Positions 8,435-16,367 of a stretch of DNA of 64,000 nt are shown here, in pieces. Position numbers and translations under genes: made by a program. The stretch spans positions 1 to 64,000 of the forward strand of contig NZ_JAFFSU010000021.1 of NCBI RefSeq assembly GCF_017948455.1, written 5' to 3'. Under the pieces are notes generated by a model. That model saw only the letters and a program-made list of their open reading frames with translations. It searched no databases and had not been told where the DNA came from. Origin of the DNA: Streptomyces sp. GESEQ-4 (GTDB taxonomy: Bacteria; Actinomycetota; Actinomycetes; Streptomycetales; Streptomycetaceae). Every line of letters starts with the position of its first letter. The stretch's first letter is position 1.

Positions 8435-9406
8435 ATGCGGATCGCGCGCCCACTGCGGCTCATCAAGTTCCGCTCCGGCGGTCTCGCACCGATCATCGTG
8501 ATCCTGGCGGTGTTGCTGGTTCTGCTGACCGCCCGTCAACCGGACTTTCTCTCGCCGCCGTCGCTGATGTCGTTCCTCGGTCGTTCCGCGCCGGTCATCC
8601 TGCTCGCCGCCGGCCAGTACTTCGTGATCGTCTCCGGCGAGTTGGACCTGTCCGTCGGCTCTCTGGTCACCGCGCAGGTGGTCATCGCCGCCCGGCTGAT
8701 CGACGGCGATCCGTCGGCCGGCTGGCCTGTCGTCGTGCTCCTGCTCGCGTTCGGCATCGCCGTCGGTCTCGTCAACGGCCTCGTCACCACGCGGCTGCGG
8801 GTGCCGTCGTTCATCACGACCCTCGGGATGTTCCTCATCCTCGTCGGTGCCGTGTACCTGTGGTCCGACGGTGCCCCGAAGGGCGGCCTCTCCGAGGAGT
8901 TCCGCCGGCTCGGTCGGTCGGCGTTCGAGGACGTGCCCGCGCTGGGCCGGATACCGTACGCCCTGGTCATCCTGGTGGTGGCGGCCGCTCTGGCGCTGGT
9001 GCTGACGCGTTCGGACTTCGGCCGCACCCTGGTCGCCGTCGGCGGCAACCCGCGGACCGCCGAGCTGAGCGGCGTGCGCGTGTGGCGCGCCAAGACCATG
9101 GCGTTCGTCCTCAGCGGACTCGCCGCCACCCTCGCGGCGATCCTCATCGGCGGGTACAGCGGAGTGTCGTTCCAGGCCGGTGCCGGCCTCGAGTTCGGCG
9201 CGATCACCGCGGCGGTCCTCGGCGGTGTCGCTCTGGGCGGGGGCCGCGGTTCGGTCGTCGGCGCGATGCTGGGCGCGCTGACCCTCGAGACGCTCTTCAC
9301 GGTCATGAACTTCTACGGCGTCTCCGGCGCCCTCAAACCGACCGTCCAGGGCGCGATCATTCTGTTCGCCGTGGCGGCGGCGTCCTTCCGTTTCCCGTCC
9401 AGATAA
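8435..9406 (+). CDS. Sugar ABC transporter permease 2 (RbsC/BPD_transp_2 family)
   Basis: A 323-aa integral membrane permease with the diagnostic SGELDLSVGSLV segment, VGGNPRTAELSGVRVWRAKTMAF and AITAAVLGGVALGGGRGSV motifs. It is the same length as permease 1. ATG at 8435 follows the previous TAG by one base. The last codons and stop lie in a 17-bp perfect tandem duplication (9391-9424), so the 3' end was recently duplicated; the frame stops at the first copy's TAA. Expected to pair with permease 1 and the tandem ATPase. Confidence 0.92.
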   Translation: MRIARPLRLIKFRSGGLAPIIVILAVLLVLLTARQPDFLSPPSLMSFLGRSAPVILLAAGQYFVIVSGELDLSVGSLVTAQVVIAARLIDGDPSAGWPVVVLLLAFGIAVGLVNGLVTTRLRVPSFITTLGMFLILVGAVYLWSDGAPKGGLSEEFRRLGRSAFEDVPALGRIPYALVILVVAAALALVLTRSDFGRTLVAVGGNPRTAELSGVRVWRAKTMAFVLSGLAATLAAILIGGYSGVSFQAGAGLEFGAITAAVLGGVALGGGRGSVVGAMLGALTLETLFTVMNFYGVSGALKPTVQGAIILFAVAAASFRFPSR

Positions 9407-9424
9407 ATTTCCCGTCCAGATAAA
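9391..9424 (+). repeat. 17-bp perfect tandem duplication across the permease stop codon
   Basis: TTTCCCGTCCAGATAAA occurs twice head to tail (9391-9407 and 9408-9424). The first copy holds the permease TAA (9404-9406); the second is just upstream of the GTG start of the binding-protein gene and supplies the AAAGGGG ribosome-binding region. This is a slippage-type duplication that lengthened the intergenic spacer by 17 nt. Confidence 0.9.
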
Positions 9425-9433
9425 GGGGATTCA

Positions 9434-10618
9434 GTGAGGCATTCCACGACGGTGCTGGCCGTAAGCGCCTTACTGGTGCTGGCCGGCTGCTCCACCGACG
9501 AGCCCACCACCGGCGCATCGGGTTCGCCCTCCGCGGGCACTGGGTCGGGCACGGGGGAGCAGTCGAAGTTCTTCGTGCAGGCCGACTACGACAAGCAGCT
9601 CGCGCTCCTGGACGCCGCGCCCACCGGCCCCGCCGGCAAGCCCTGGGAGCAGGCGCTCAACCCGGCGATGGTGGAGACCGCGAAGTACAAGAAGCCCGGA
9701 CCGCACAAGATCTGCTTCTCCAACGCGGGGCTGAACAACCCCTGGCGCCAGGTCGGTTTCAAGACCATGCAGGCCGAGGTCGACACGCACCGCGGCCGGA
9801 TCTCCGAGTTCGTCCACGTCGATGCCGAAGGCAAGGACCAGAAGCAGATCGCCGACATCAACGACCTGCTCGGCAAGGGCTGCCACGCACTCATCGTCTC
9901 GCCGAACACCACCGCGACGCTCACCCCGGCCGTGAAAGCCGCCTGCCAGAAGGGCCTGCCGGTCATCGTCTTCGACCGCGGCGTCGACACGACCTGCCCG
10001 GTGACGTTCATCAACCCGATCGGCGGCTACGGATTCGGCCACGTCGCGGCGGAGTTCGTCACCCAGAAGATGAAGCGCGGTGGCAAGGTGCTCGCGCTGC
10101 GCATCCTGCCCGGCGTCGACGTGCTGGAGACCCGTTGGTCCGCGGCGAAGGTCGCCTTCGACAAGGCGGGCGTCGACGTCGTCGGCGTCGAGTTCACCGA
10201 CGGCGACCCGGCCAGGACGAAGAAGATCGTCAACGACTACATCCAGCGGTACGGCACGATCGACGGCGTCTGGATGGACGCCGGGGCGGTCGCGGGCGCG
10301 GCGGTCGAGGCGTTCGAGGACGCCGGCAAGCCCGTGCCGCCGATCAACGGCGAGGACCAGCTCGACTTCCTGAAGCTGTGGAAGGACAAGAAGCTCACGG
10401 CGATCGCCCCCACCTACCCGACCTACCAGTGGCGCACCCCGATCATCGCCGCGCTGAAGATCCTCGACGGCGAGCAGGTGCCGAACCCGTGGAAGCTGCC
10501 ACAGCCGACCATCACCCAGGACAACCTGGACGAGTACGTCGACCCCACCATGCCGCCGCTGCACTACGCGATGTGCGGCTGCACCGACCTGCCCGGTTAC
10601 CCGCGGCGCTGGAAGTAG
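9434..10618 (+). CDS. Sugar-binding lipoprotein of the ABC transporter (Peripla_BP_4 type)
   Basis: The 394-aa exported receptor delivers sugar to the RbsC-type permeases. The N-terminus MRHSTTVLAVSALLVLAGC is a signal peptide with lipobox LAGC, followed by an S/G/T-rich linker; the cysteine would be acylated. The body has the ribose/galactose-binding fold: KICFSNAGLNNPWRQVGFKTM (strand 1), KQIADINDLLGKGCHALIVSPN, LPVIVFDRGVD and GTIDGVWMDAG. The start is GTG with an AAAGGGG site about 7 nt upstream. Codon 13 (9470-9472) is TTA, a leucine codon read in Streptomyces by the developmentally regulated bldA tRNA, so synthesis of the receptor could be growth-phase dependent (inference). It is about 60 aa longer than classical RbsB because of the linker. 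Confidence 0.92.
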   Translation: MRHSTTVLAVSALLVLAGCSTDEPTTGASGSPSAGTGSGTGEQSKFFVQADYDKQLALLDAAPTGPAGKPWEQALNPAMVETAKYKKPGPHKICFSNAGLNNPWRQVGFKTMQAEVDTHRGRISEFVHVDAEGKDQKQIADINDLLGKGCHALIVSPNTTATLTPAVKAACQKGLPVIVFDRGVDTTCPVTFINPIGGYGFGHVAAEFVTQKMKRGGKVLALRILPGVDVLETRWSAAKVAFDKAGVDVVGVEFTDGDPARTKKIVNDYIQRYGTIDGVWMDAGAVAGAAVEAFEDAGKPVPPINGEDQLDFLKLWKDKKLTAIAPTYPTYQWRTPIIAALKILDGEQVPNPWKLPQPTITQDNLDEYVDPTMPPLHYAMCGCTDLPGYPRRWK

Positions 10619-10622
10619 TCCG

Positions 10623-11489
10623 GTGTACCCCATCGGTGTCAACCCGTGGGTCTGGGCCTCGCCGGTCGACGACGAGGCCATGGCCGAGCTGGTGCCGCGG
10701 ATCGCCGCGTTCGGTTTCGACGCGGTCGAGCTGCCGATCGAGCAACCCGGCGACTGGGACCCGGCCCGCACCCGCGACCTGCTGGCGGCGTACGGCCTGC
10801 GCGCGGTCGGCGTCTGTGCGGTCACCTCGCCCGGACGTGACCTCGTGAACGCCCCGCCGGAGGCCGTCGCCTCCACTGTGGCGTACCTGAAAACGTGTGT
10901 GGACAGTGCGGTGGCCGTCGGCGCGCCCTGCGTCGGCGGCCCGGTCTACGCCGCGGTGGGGCGGACCTGGCGCATGTCACCGGTGGAGCGCGCGGCCTGC
11001 TACGCGGACGTCCGCCGCGCCCTGCGGCCCGTGGCCGACTACGCGGGGGAGCGGGGCGTGAGCATCGGCGTGGAGGCCCTCAACCGCTATGAGACGAGCG
11101 TCGTCAACACGGTCGAGCAGGCGGTGGAGCTGATCGACGGCCTGCCCGCGAACGTCGGTCTCATGATCGACACCTATCACATGAACATCGAGGAGGCCGA
11201 CCCCTACGAGGCGCTCGTCACGGCTGGTCCGCACATCAAGCACGTCCAGGTCAGCGGCACCGACCGCGGCGCCCCGGGCGCCGACCACTTCGACTGGCCA
11301 CGCTTCCTCGCCGGCCTGGCCACGACCGGCTACGGCGGCGCGGTGTGCATCGAGTCGTTCACCGCGCAGAACGAGGCCATCGCTACCGCGGCCTCGATCT
11401 GGCGGCCGCTTGCCCCGTCCCAGGACACCCTCGCCCGTGACGGGCTGTCCTACCTCCGCACCGTCCTCCGCGGACTGGAACCGCCATAA
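10623..11489 (+). CDS. Ketose 3-epimerase-like sugar isomerase (TIM-barrel AP endonuclease-2 family)
   Basis: The 288-aa cytoplasmic TIM barrel most resembles D-tagatose/D-psicose (allulose) 3-epimerases, which need Mn2+ or Co2+. The four expected metal ligands are present with family-like spacing: E151 (GVEALNRYETS), D183 (MIDTYHMNIEE), H207 (IKHVQVSGTDRG) and E244 (CIESFT). The ATG at 10623 is 4 nt after the binding-protein stop, with no strong Shine-Dalgarno, so translation is probably coupled. Placed between a sugar transporter and a secreted beta-helix enzyme, it probably epimerises the imported sugar or its ketose form. An L-ribulose, L-fuculose or D-tagatose epimerase, or a related hydroxypyruvate-isomerase-like enzyme, are alternatives. 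Confidence 0.82.
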   Translation: MYPIGVNPWVWASPVDDEAMAELVPRIAAFGFDAVELPIEQPGDWDPARTRDLLAAYGLRAVGVCAVTSPGRDLVNAPPEAVASTVAYLKTCVDSAVAVGAPCVGGPVYAAVGRTWRMSPVERAACYADVRRALRPVADYAGERGVSIGVEALNRYETSVVNTVEQAVELIDGLPANVGLMIDTYHMNIEEADPYEALVTAGPHIKHVQVSGTDRGAPGADHFDWPRFLAGLATTGYGGAVCIESFTAQNEAIATAASIWRPLAPSQDTLARDGLSYLRTVLRGLEPP

Positions 11490-11498
11490 GGAGAAAAC

Positions 11499-13874
11499 GT
11501 GTTCACCACTCTCAGTTGGATACGAAGGCGACTTCTGGCCGGAGCCGCCACAGTCGGTTTGACCGCGACCGCTGTGATGGCGTCCCCCGCGCCGGCATCC
11601 GCGGCTCCCCTCACTGTGTACGTCTCGCCGTCCGGCACCGGCACCGACTGTTCCAGCGCGCAGCCGTGCTCACTGACAGCCGCGCAGACGGCGGTGCGAT
11701 CGCTCAACGACTCCATGTCGGACGACATCGTGGTGCAGTTGGCCGACGGTGTGTACCGGCTGGCCCAACCCTTGCGGCTGACGGCGGAGGACTCCGGCTC
11801 AGGCGGTCACACGGTCGTGTGGCAGGCCGCCCCGTCGGCGCGTCCGGTGATCACCGGTGCCCGGGCAGTCACCGGTTGGTCGGTTGCCGACGCGGCCAGG
11901 AACATCTGGCGGGCCGACGTGCCCGCCGGTCTCGATGCCCGGCAGCTCTATGTCGACGGCGCCGTCGCCACCCGGGCACGCACGCAGGTGAACAGGGCCG
12001 ATTTCACGGCCACCAGCGCCGGAATGAGGTTCTCGGGCGGTGCGCTGAGCTATCTGAACAACCTGGCCAACCAGAGCCGGATCGAGGTGGAGAGCGTCAA
12101 CTCCTTCACCGACCGGTACTCGCCGGTGCAGAGCATCAGCGGGAACTTCATCACGATGCAGCAGCCGGCGTGGAACAACAACAACTTCGGCTACGACACC
12201 CTCATGCGGCCACACCGGGCCGGTCCGTTCTACCTGTCCAACGCGTACGAATTCCTGGACTCGCCTGGCGAGTGGTACCTCAACCCCACGGCCGGAGCCT
12301 TGTACTACATCCCCCTGGCCGGGCAGAACATGAGCACCGTCGGCGTGGAACTGCCGACGCTGCAGTCGCTGGTGAACCTCGGGGGCACGTACAGCGAGCC
12401 GGCGCACCACATCACGTTCAGCGGGATCACCTTCACCGGTACGAGCTGGCTGGGCCCCAGCAGCAACCAGGGTTACGCAGACCAGCAGACCGGCGCGTAC
12501 ATCGCCGGCAACTGGAGCTGGCCGGGCTTCGACTCCTGCCACAACGGCTGCACGCAGTTCGAGGCCGCCCGGCCACACTGGCTGCAGATGCCGGCCGCCG
12601 TCCAGGTCTCCGCCGCCAACACCATCACCTTCAGCGACTCCCGGTTCGTCAACCTGGGCCAGACGGCCATCGGTATCGGCAACGACGCCAACGCGCACGC
12701 CAGCGGCGTCGGCCTGGGCGCCGGCAACATCACGGTGACCCGGTCGGAGATCGCCCGGAGCTCAGCCGGTGGCATCGTCGTGGGCGGCGTGCGCGCCGAC
12801 GCCCACCACCCCAGCGACCAGCGCATGGTCAACAGGGACATCACGATCAGCAACAACCGCATCCACGACCTCGGGGCGGACCACCGAGGCATCGTCTCTG
12901 TCCTGACCACGTACGTCACCAACAGCACCGTCGCCCAGAACGAGGTCTACAACATGCCGTACTCCGGCATGTCGATCGGGTACGGCTGGGGCGCCAACGA
13001 CGCGGGCGGCAGCAACCACTATGCCAACCGCGGCCTGTACAACTACCAGCCGCGCTACACGACGCCGACCACCGCGTCCAACAACCGGCTCATCGGCAAC
13101 TACATCCACGATGTCATGCAGCAGATGAACGACGGTGGCTGCATCTACACGCTCGGATGGAACCCGAGCGCGCTGATCAGCCGGAACCACTGCCTGCGGA
13201 CCAACGGACACTTCGGGCTGTATTTCGACGAGGGCTCGAAGTACTACACGGCCACCAACAATGTCTTCTCGAACACCGGTACGTGGGCGACGGCCAACTA
13301 CTGGGGTGGCGAGAACATGGGGAACTGGACCGTCACCAACAACTGGTCGACCAACGGCAGCACGAACGTGACCAACGGGGACCGCGGCAACGTGGTCTCG
13401 GGCAATGTCACGGTCACCAATGGCAACTGGCCTTCCGGTGCCCAGGACGTGATGGCGTCCGCCGGACCGCAGGACACCACCCCACCAACGGCTCAGCAGA
13501 TCGTGGGCGCGCAGTCCGGCCGCTGCCTGACCGTCCCCGGCTCCAGCACCACCAACGGCACCCAGACCCAACTCTGGGACTGCACCGGCGCGGCCGGCCA
13601 GAACTGGACCTACACCGCCGGCAAACAACTGACCGTCCACGGCAACAAGTGCCTCGACGCCAGCGGAGGCGGCACCACCAACGGCACCCCGGTCATCATC
13701 TGGGACTGCAACGGCCAGAACAACCAGCAGTGGAACGTCAACCCCAACGGCACCATCACCGGCGTCCAGTCCGGACTATGCCTCGACGCCAACGCCGGCG
13801 GCACCGCCAACGGCACCAGGACCACCCTCTGGTCCTGCCACGGCGGCACCAACCAGCAGTGGGCACTGCGATAG
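11499..13874 (+). CDS. Secreted right-handed beta-helix protein (GH141-like) with C-terminal CBM13
   Basis: A 791-aa exported protein: signal peptide (about 1-36, ASA-AP); a parallel beta-helix (about 38-655) beginning LTVYVSPSGTGTDCSSAQPC and containing PGEWYLNPTAGALYYIPL, a motif I associate with GH141-type alpha-L-fucosidases/xylanases and related helical enzymes; many N-rich rungs (ITVTRSEIARSSAGGIVVGG, ITISNNRIHDLGADHRGIV); and a CBM13 (668-791). GAGAAAA precedes the ATG, 10 nt after the epimerase stop, placing it last in the sugar operon. It is therefore a candidate source of the sugar the transporter imports. The family assignment is moderate: polysaccharide lyase or GH120-like folds are alternatives. 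The stop is 9 nt from the convergent GntR gene. Confidence 0.82.
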   Translation: MFTTLSWIRRRLLAGAATVGLTATAVMASPAPASAAPLTVYVSPSGTGTDCSSAQPCSLTAAQTAVRSLNDSMSDDIVVQLADGVYRLAQPLRLTAEDSGSGGHTVVWQAAPSARPVITGARAVTGWSVADAARNIWRADVPAGLDARQLYVDGAVATRARTQVNRADFTATSAGMRFSGGALSYLNNLANQSRIEVESVNSFTDRYSPVQSISGNFITMQQPAWNNNNFGYDTLMRPHRAGPFYLSNAYEFLDSPGEWYLNPTAGALYYIPLAGQNMSTVGVELPTLQSLVNLGGTYSEPAHHITFSGITFTGTSWLGPSSNQGYADQQTGAYIAGNWSWPGFDSCHNGCTQFEAARPHWLQMPAAVQVSAANTITFSDSRFVNLGQTAIGIGNDANAHASGVGLGAGNITVTRSEIARSSAGGIVVGGVRADAHHPSDQRMVNRDITISNNRIHDLGADHRGIVSVLTTYVTNSTVAQNEVYNMPYSGMSIGYGWGANDAGGSNHYANRGLYNYQPRYTTPTTASNNRLIGNYIHDVMQQMNDGGCIYTLGWNPSALISRNHCLRTNGHFGLYFDEGSKYYTATNNVFSNTGTWATANYWGGENMGNWTVTNNWSTNGSTNVTNGDRGNVVSGNVTVTNGNWPSGAQDVMASAGPQDTTPPTAQQIVGAQSGRCLTVPGSSTTNGTQTQLWDCTGAAGQNWTYTAGKQLTVHGNKCLDASGGGTTNGTPVIIWDCNGQNNQQWNVNPNGTITGVQSGLCLDANAGGTANGTRTTLWSCHGGTNQQWALR
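13500..13862 (+). repeat. CBM13 module, inverted copy B
   Basis: This is the matching copy of the 363-bp trefoil-coding repeat, here C-terminal in the beta-helix protein. The homology starts sharply at IVGAQSGRCLTVPG and ends at the last QQW codon; flanking sequences are unrelated. Confidence 0.9.
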
Positions 13875-13883
13875 CGGAATCAA

Positions 13884-14654
13884 CTAACGCCGCAGCGCGG
13901 TCGGCTCGCCCGGCCCGCTGCGGCGCACCACCCACGCCTCGGTGATGTGGGTGAACATCGCCTCCGCCGCACCCTTGGGGTCGTGCGCGGCGATCCGCTC
14001 GTAGATGCGCCGATGGCCCTGGTTGGACGTGACGCAGAAGGCGCGGCCGGTTCGGCCCATGTAACGGGCGGAGTTGATGACCTGGCGCTCCAGCGAACGG
14101 ACCACGGCGCGGCTGATGCGGTTCCCCGACGCCTGCATGACGGTGTCGTGGAACGCCCGGTCCTCTTCGTGGTACGAAGCGGGGTCGTCGACGAGCTCAT
14201 CCATCCGCTCCACCAGACTGCGTAACTGGTCGATCACCTCGGCGTTCGCCAGGCGGGCGGCCACGTTGGCCATATCGGACTCCAGCACGCGGCGGGTCGC
14301 GACGAGGTGATCGAGGATGGCCAGGCTCTCGTCTCCGGCGATGGTGGCGCCGAGGACCAGCTCGTCGAGCATGTTCCACATCGCCGGCGGGGTAACCATC
14401 GTGCCGGTGCCTTGGCGGACCTGCACCAGCCCCTTCTCCTGAAGAACCTTCACCGCCTCGCGGACCACGGTGCGGCTGACCGAGAAGGTCTCGCAGAGCA
14501 CGGGCTCGGGGGGTAGCGGCGAACCGGACGGATGGACTCCACGGACGATCCGCTCCACCAGCTCAGCCGTGACCGCGGCGGCAAGATTCGCCGGGCGCCG
14601 ACTCCAGGCGGGGGCCTGCGAGGCCTCTGCCGATGACTGCGGTACTGCCGTCAT
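13884..14654 (-). CDS. GntR-family (FadR/FCD subfamily) transcriptional regulator
   Basis: A 256-aa DNA-binding regulator. The N-terminal winged helix (about 20-95) contains SGSPLPPEPVLCETFSVSRTVVREAVKVLQEKGLVQVRQGTGTMV, the standard GntR recognition helix and wing. The C-terminal all-helical FCD domain contains R-x-x-x-E (ATRRVLESDMA) and later His ligands typical of sugar-acid or organic-acid sensing members. I start at ATG 14654, preceded by a G-run; a TTG at 14696 would add 14 residues. It ends 9 nt from the convergent sugar operon and faces, across the GTCATACG repeats, a decayed gene cluster. It probably autoregulates and once controlled sugar-acid catabolic genes; control of the neighbouring sugar operon is also plausible. 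Confidence 0.9.
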   Translation of the reverse strand: MTAVPQSSAEASQAPAWSRRPANLAAAVTAELVERIVRGVHPSGSPLPPEPVLCETFSVSRTVVREAVKVLQEKGLVQVRQGTGTMVTPPAMWNMLDELVLGATIAGDESLAILDHLVATRRVLESDMANVAARLANAEVIDQLRSLVERMDELVDDPASYHEEDRAFHDTVMQASGNRISRAVVRSLERQVINSARYMGRTGRAFCVTSNQGHRRIYERIAAHDPKGAAEAMFTHITEAWVVRRSGPGEPTALRR

Positions 14655-14711
14655 GACACCCCCCCGGATCCGTGCCCTACCACGGATGCTCGCCAACTAT
14701 AGGGCATCCGG

Positions 14712-14753
14712 TTGACGTCATACGTCATACGAGTTACCTATGTCATACGAGTT
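14712..14753. promoter_or_regulatory. Repeated GTCATACG operator overlapping a rightward promoter
   Basis: GTCATACG occurs at 14717-14724, 14724-14731 and 14742-14749; the last two extend to GTCATACGAGTT and are spaced 18 nt apart. They overlap a possible rightward promoter with TTGACG (14712-14717) and TACCTA (14735-14740) at 17-nt spacing. The position between the GntR gene and the rightward ORFs suggests the regulator's own operator (inference). Confidence 0.65.
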
Positions 14754-14789
14754 GCGTTCCTCCTCAACCTCAACAGGAGTGGGGCAGCA

Positions 14790-14912
14790 ATGAAGCAGCG
14801 GACACTGTGGGCGGCGAGCTGCGGAAGCGTCTCCGACCCGGATTCGGCGTCCGGTGGTTCCAAGACGGTAGACCTGATGGGGCAGCCGGCGGCGTCCGAC
14901 CAGGCGGGCTGA
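14790..14912 (+). pseudogene. Short ORF at the head of a decayed cluster
   Basis: A 40-codon ORF beginning MKQRTLWAASCGSV has a good AGGAG site 10 nt upstream and sits right after the GntR-type operator, so its start region looks like that of a real first gene. The peptide matches nothing I recognise and stops early. I read it as the surviving 5' end of a deleted gene. From 14913 to 15243 no intact gene is visible; fragments in different frames (for example a tail ending FDTIGMEDR at 15247) look coding but interrupted. Confidence 0.45.
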
Positions 14913-15243
14913 GGCCATGTCACCCATTGGTTCTGGTGACAGCGGCCCTGACGTGGAAGCCGAGGCGATTTTCGCCGCCGTCGACGGCCAGGACCCGCGC
15001 GCGGTGACTGCCCTCTACGACCGCATGCCACGGCACACCTTCAAAGCCGGGCATGCCGGTGGCCTGGCCGCTGTCAGCCGTGGCGTACGGACGGCGGTCG
15101 CCAGTGGGGAGGACCTCGGCACACGCACCCGACGGACCGCACATACGGCCGGAGCAAGCCGGCTGGCGGCTGTTCGCGGTCACCCCTGGACCATGCCGCT
15201 CCGCCGCGGAAGGCACGTTCGACACCATAGGGATGGAGGATCG

Positions 15244-15474
15244 ATGAAAGCGGTTGTCCACCAAGGGGCCCGCACCCTCGAGATCGAGAGCCGGGTCGCC
15301 GAGGCGTTACGCGCGGACCCCCAGCGCGACCAGGCGCTCCTTGGCCGGATTCAGGCCGGTCGCAGGAGACGCGCCGACGATTTCGCCGGGGCCACGGTGT
15401 TCCACGCCTCCCCGGCGTCGGACTGTGTCAACGGCATCGCTCTTCCCGCTGATGGCGGACGGCTGGGGCGATGA
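15244..15474 (+). pseudogene. Chimeric remnant: alcohol-dehydrogenase-like N-terminus joined to a short-chain dehydrogenase C-terminus
   Basis: A 76-codon ORF with GGAGG 5 nt before ATG. The first residues, MKAVVHQGARTLEIESR, look like the start of a zinc-type medium-chain sugar/alcohol dehydrogenase. The rest (EALRADPQRDQALLGRIQAGR, then FAGATVFHASPASDCVNGIALPADGGRLGR) matches the extreme C-terminus of KduD-type short-chain dehydrogenases, including the ASPASD-VNG-LP-DGG signature, with degraded residues (VFHASP for VFLASP, PADGGRL for PVDGGWL). No Rossmann core or catalytic Tyr-Lys is left. The simplest explanation is a deletion that fused two adjacent dehydrogenase genes of a sugar-acid pathway. 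The product is unlikely to be functional. Confidence 0.7.
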
Positions 15475-16367
15475 TGGGCGGCCTAGCATTACCAGCCGGC
15501 CTCGCCCGAGGCGCCGTGTATGGGCTCGTGAGGCGAGCCGGCCGAGCCGATGAGACGAGCCTGGTCGTCGCCGCACAGGCCGGCGATCCACGGGCGCTCG
15601 ACGACCTGGCCGCGACGTACCTGCCGCTGGTATACGCGATCGTGCGCAGGGCACTGGGTGAGCCTGCGGACGTCGACGACGTGGTGCAGGAGACGATGCT
15701 GCGGGCACTTCCTGAGCTGCGCACGCTGCGCGCCCCGGAGTGCTTCCGGCCTTGGCTGGCCACGATCGCCACACGACAGATCAGCACCCATCTGCACCGG
15801 CGGCAGGCGGACGCCGAACGGACGGCCCCCCTCGACGAGATGGCCGACCCGCCGGACGCCGACGCCGAGAACCTGGCCCTGATCCGCGTCGAGCTGTCCG
15901 GTCATCGCCGAAAGACCGTACGCGCCAGTCGATGGCTCGACCCGGACGCCCGGGCGCTGCTGTCGCTGTGGTGGCTGGAGACCGCGGGCCGGCTGACGAG
16001 GGCGGAGCTCGCGGCGGCGCTGGGGACGAGCGTCGCTCACGCGGGTGTGCGCGTCCAGCGGATGCGCAACCAGCTGGAGCTGAGCCGGTCACTCGTCGCC
16101 GCGCTGGAAGCCAGCCCCCGGTGCCCACAGCTGACCGCCGCGCTGGGGGGCTGGGACGGCGTACCGAGCACGCTGTGGCGTAAGCGCATCACCCGGCACA
16201 CCCGATCCTGTGCGGACTGCGGCCGGACCGCCGACGAACTGGTGCCCCTTGAGCGGCTGATCGTCGCCCTGGCGCTGCTCCCCGCCCCGAAAGTCTTCGC
16301 GTTCGGTGACGGCACCGTGCTTTTCGGCACTACGGCGACTGCGACTGTTCAAGCCGGCCGCCGATAA
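15471..16367 (+). CDS. ECF-type sigma factor with C-terminal zinc anti-sigma motif, short form
   Basis: A 298-aa protein as drawn. Sigma region 2 (DPRALDDLAATYLPLVYAIVRRALGEPADVDDVVQETMLRALPEL) and region 4 (DARALLSLWWLETAGRLTRAELAAALGTSVAHAGVRVQRMRNQLE) are clear. They are followed by a zinc-binding anti-sigma signature with an upstream Cys (SPRCPQL) and RHTRSCADC (H-x3-C-x2-C), then one hydrophobic segment (LIVALALLPAPKVFAF) and an abrupt end. Compared with the close paralogue at 29.1 kb it lacks the second hydrophobic segment and the whole C-terminal domain, so it is either a natural short form or 3'-truncated. The first codons contain CTA and TTA; a later GTG (about 15516 or 15528) may be the real start. 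It sits directly upstream of the GH5/GH95/CE1 set, which it might control. Confidence 0.82.
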   Translation: MMGGLALPAGLARGAVYGLVRRAGRADETSLVVAAQAGDPRALDDLAATYLPLVYAIVRRALGEPADVDDVVQETMLRALPELRTLRAPECFRPWLATIATRQISTHLHRRQADAERTAPLDEMADPPDADAENLALIRVELSGHRRKTVRASRWLDPDARALLSLWWLETAGRLTRAELAAALGTSVAHAGVRVQRMRNQLELSRSLVAALEASPRCPQLTAALGGWDGVPSTLWRKRITRHTRSCADCGRTADELVPLERLIVALALLPAPKVFAFGDGTVLFGTTATATVQAGRR

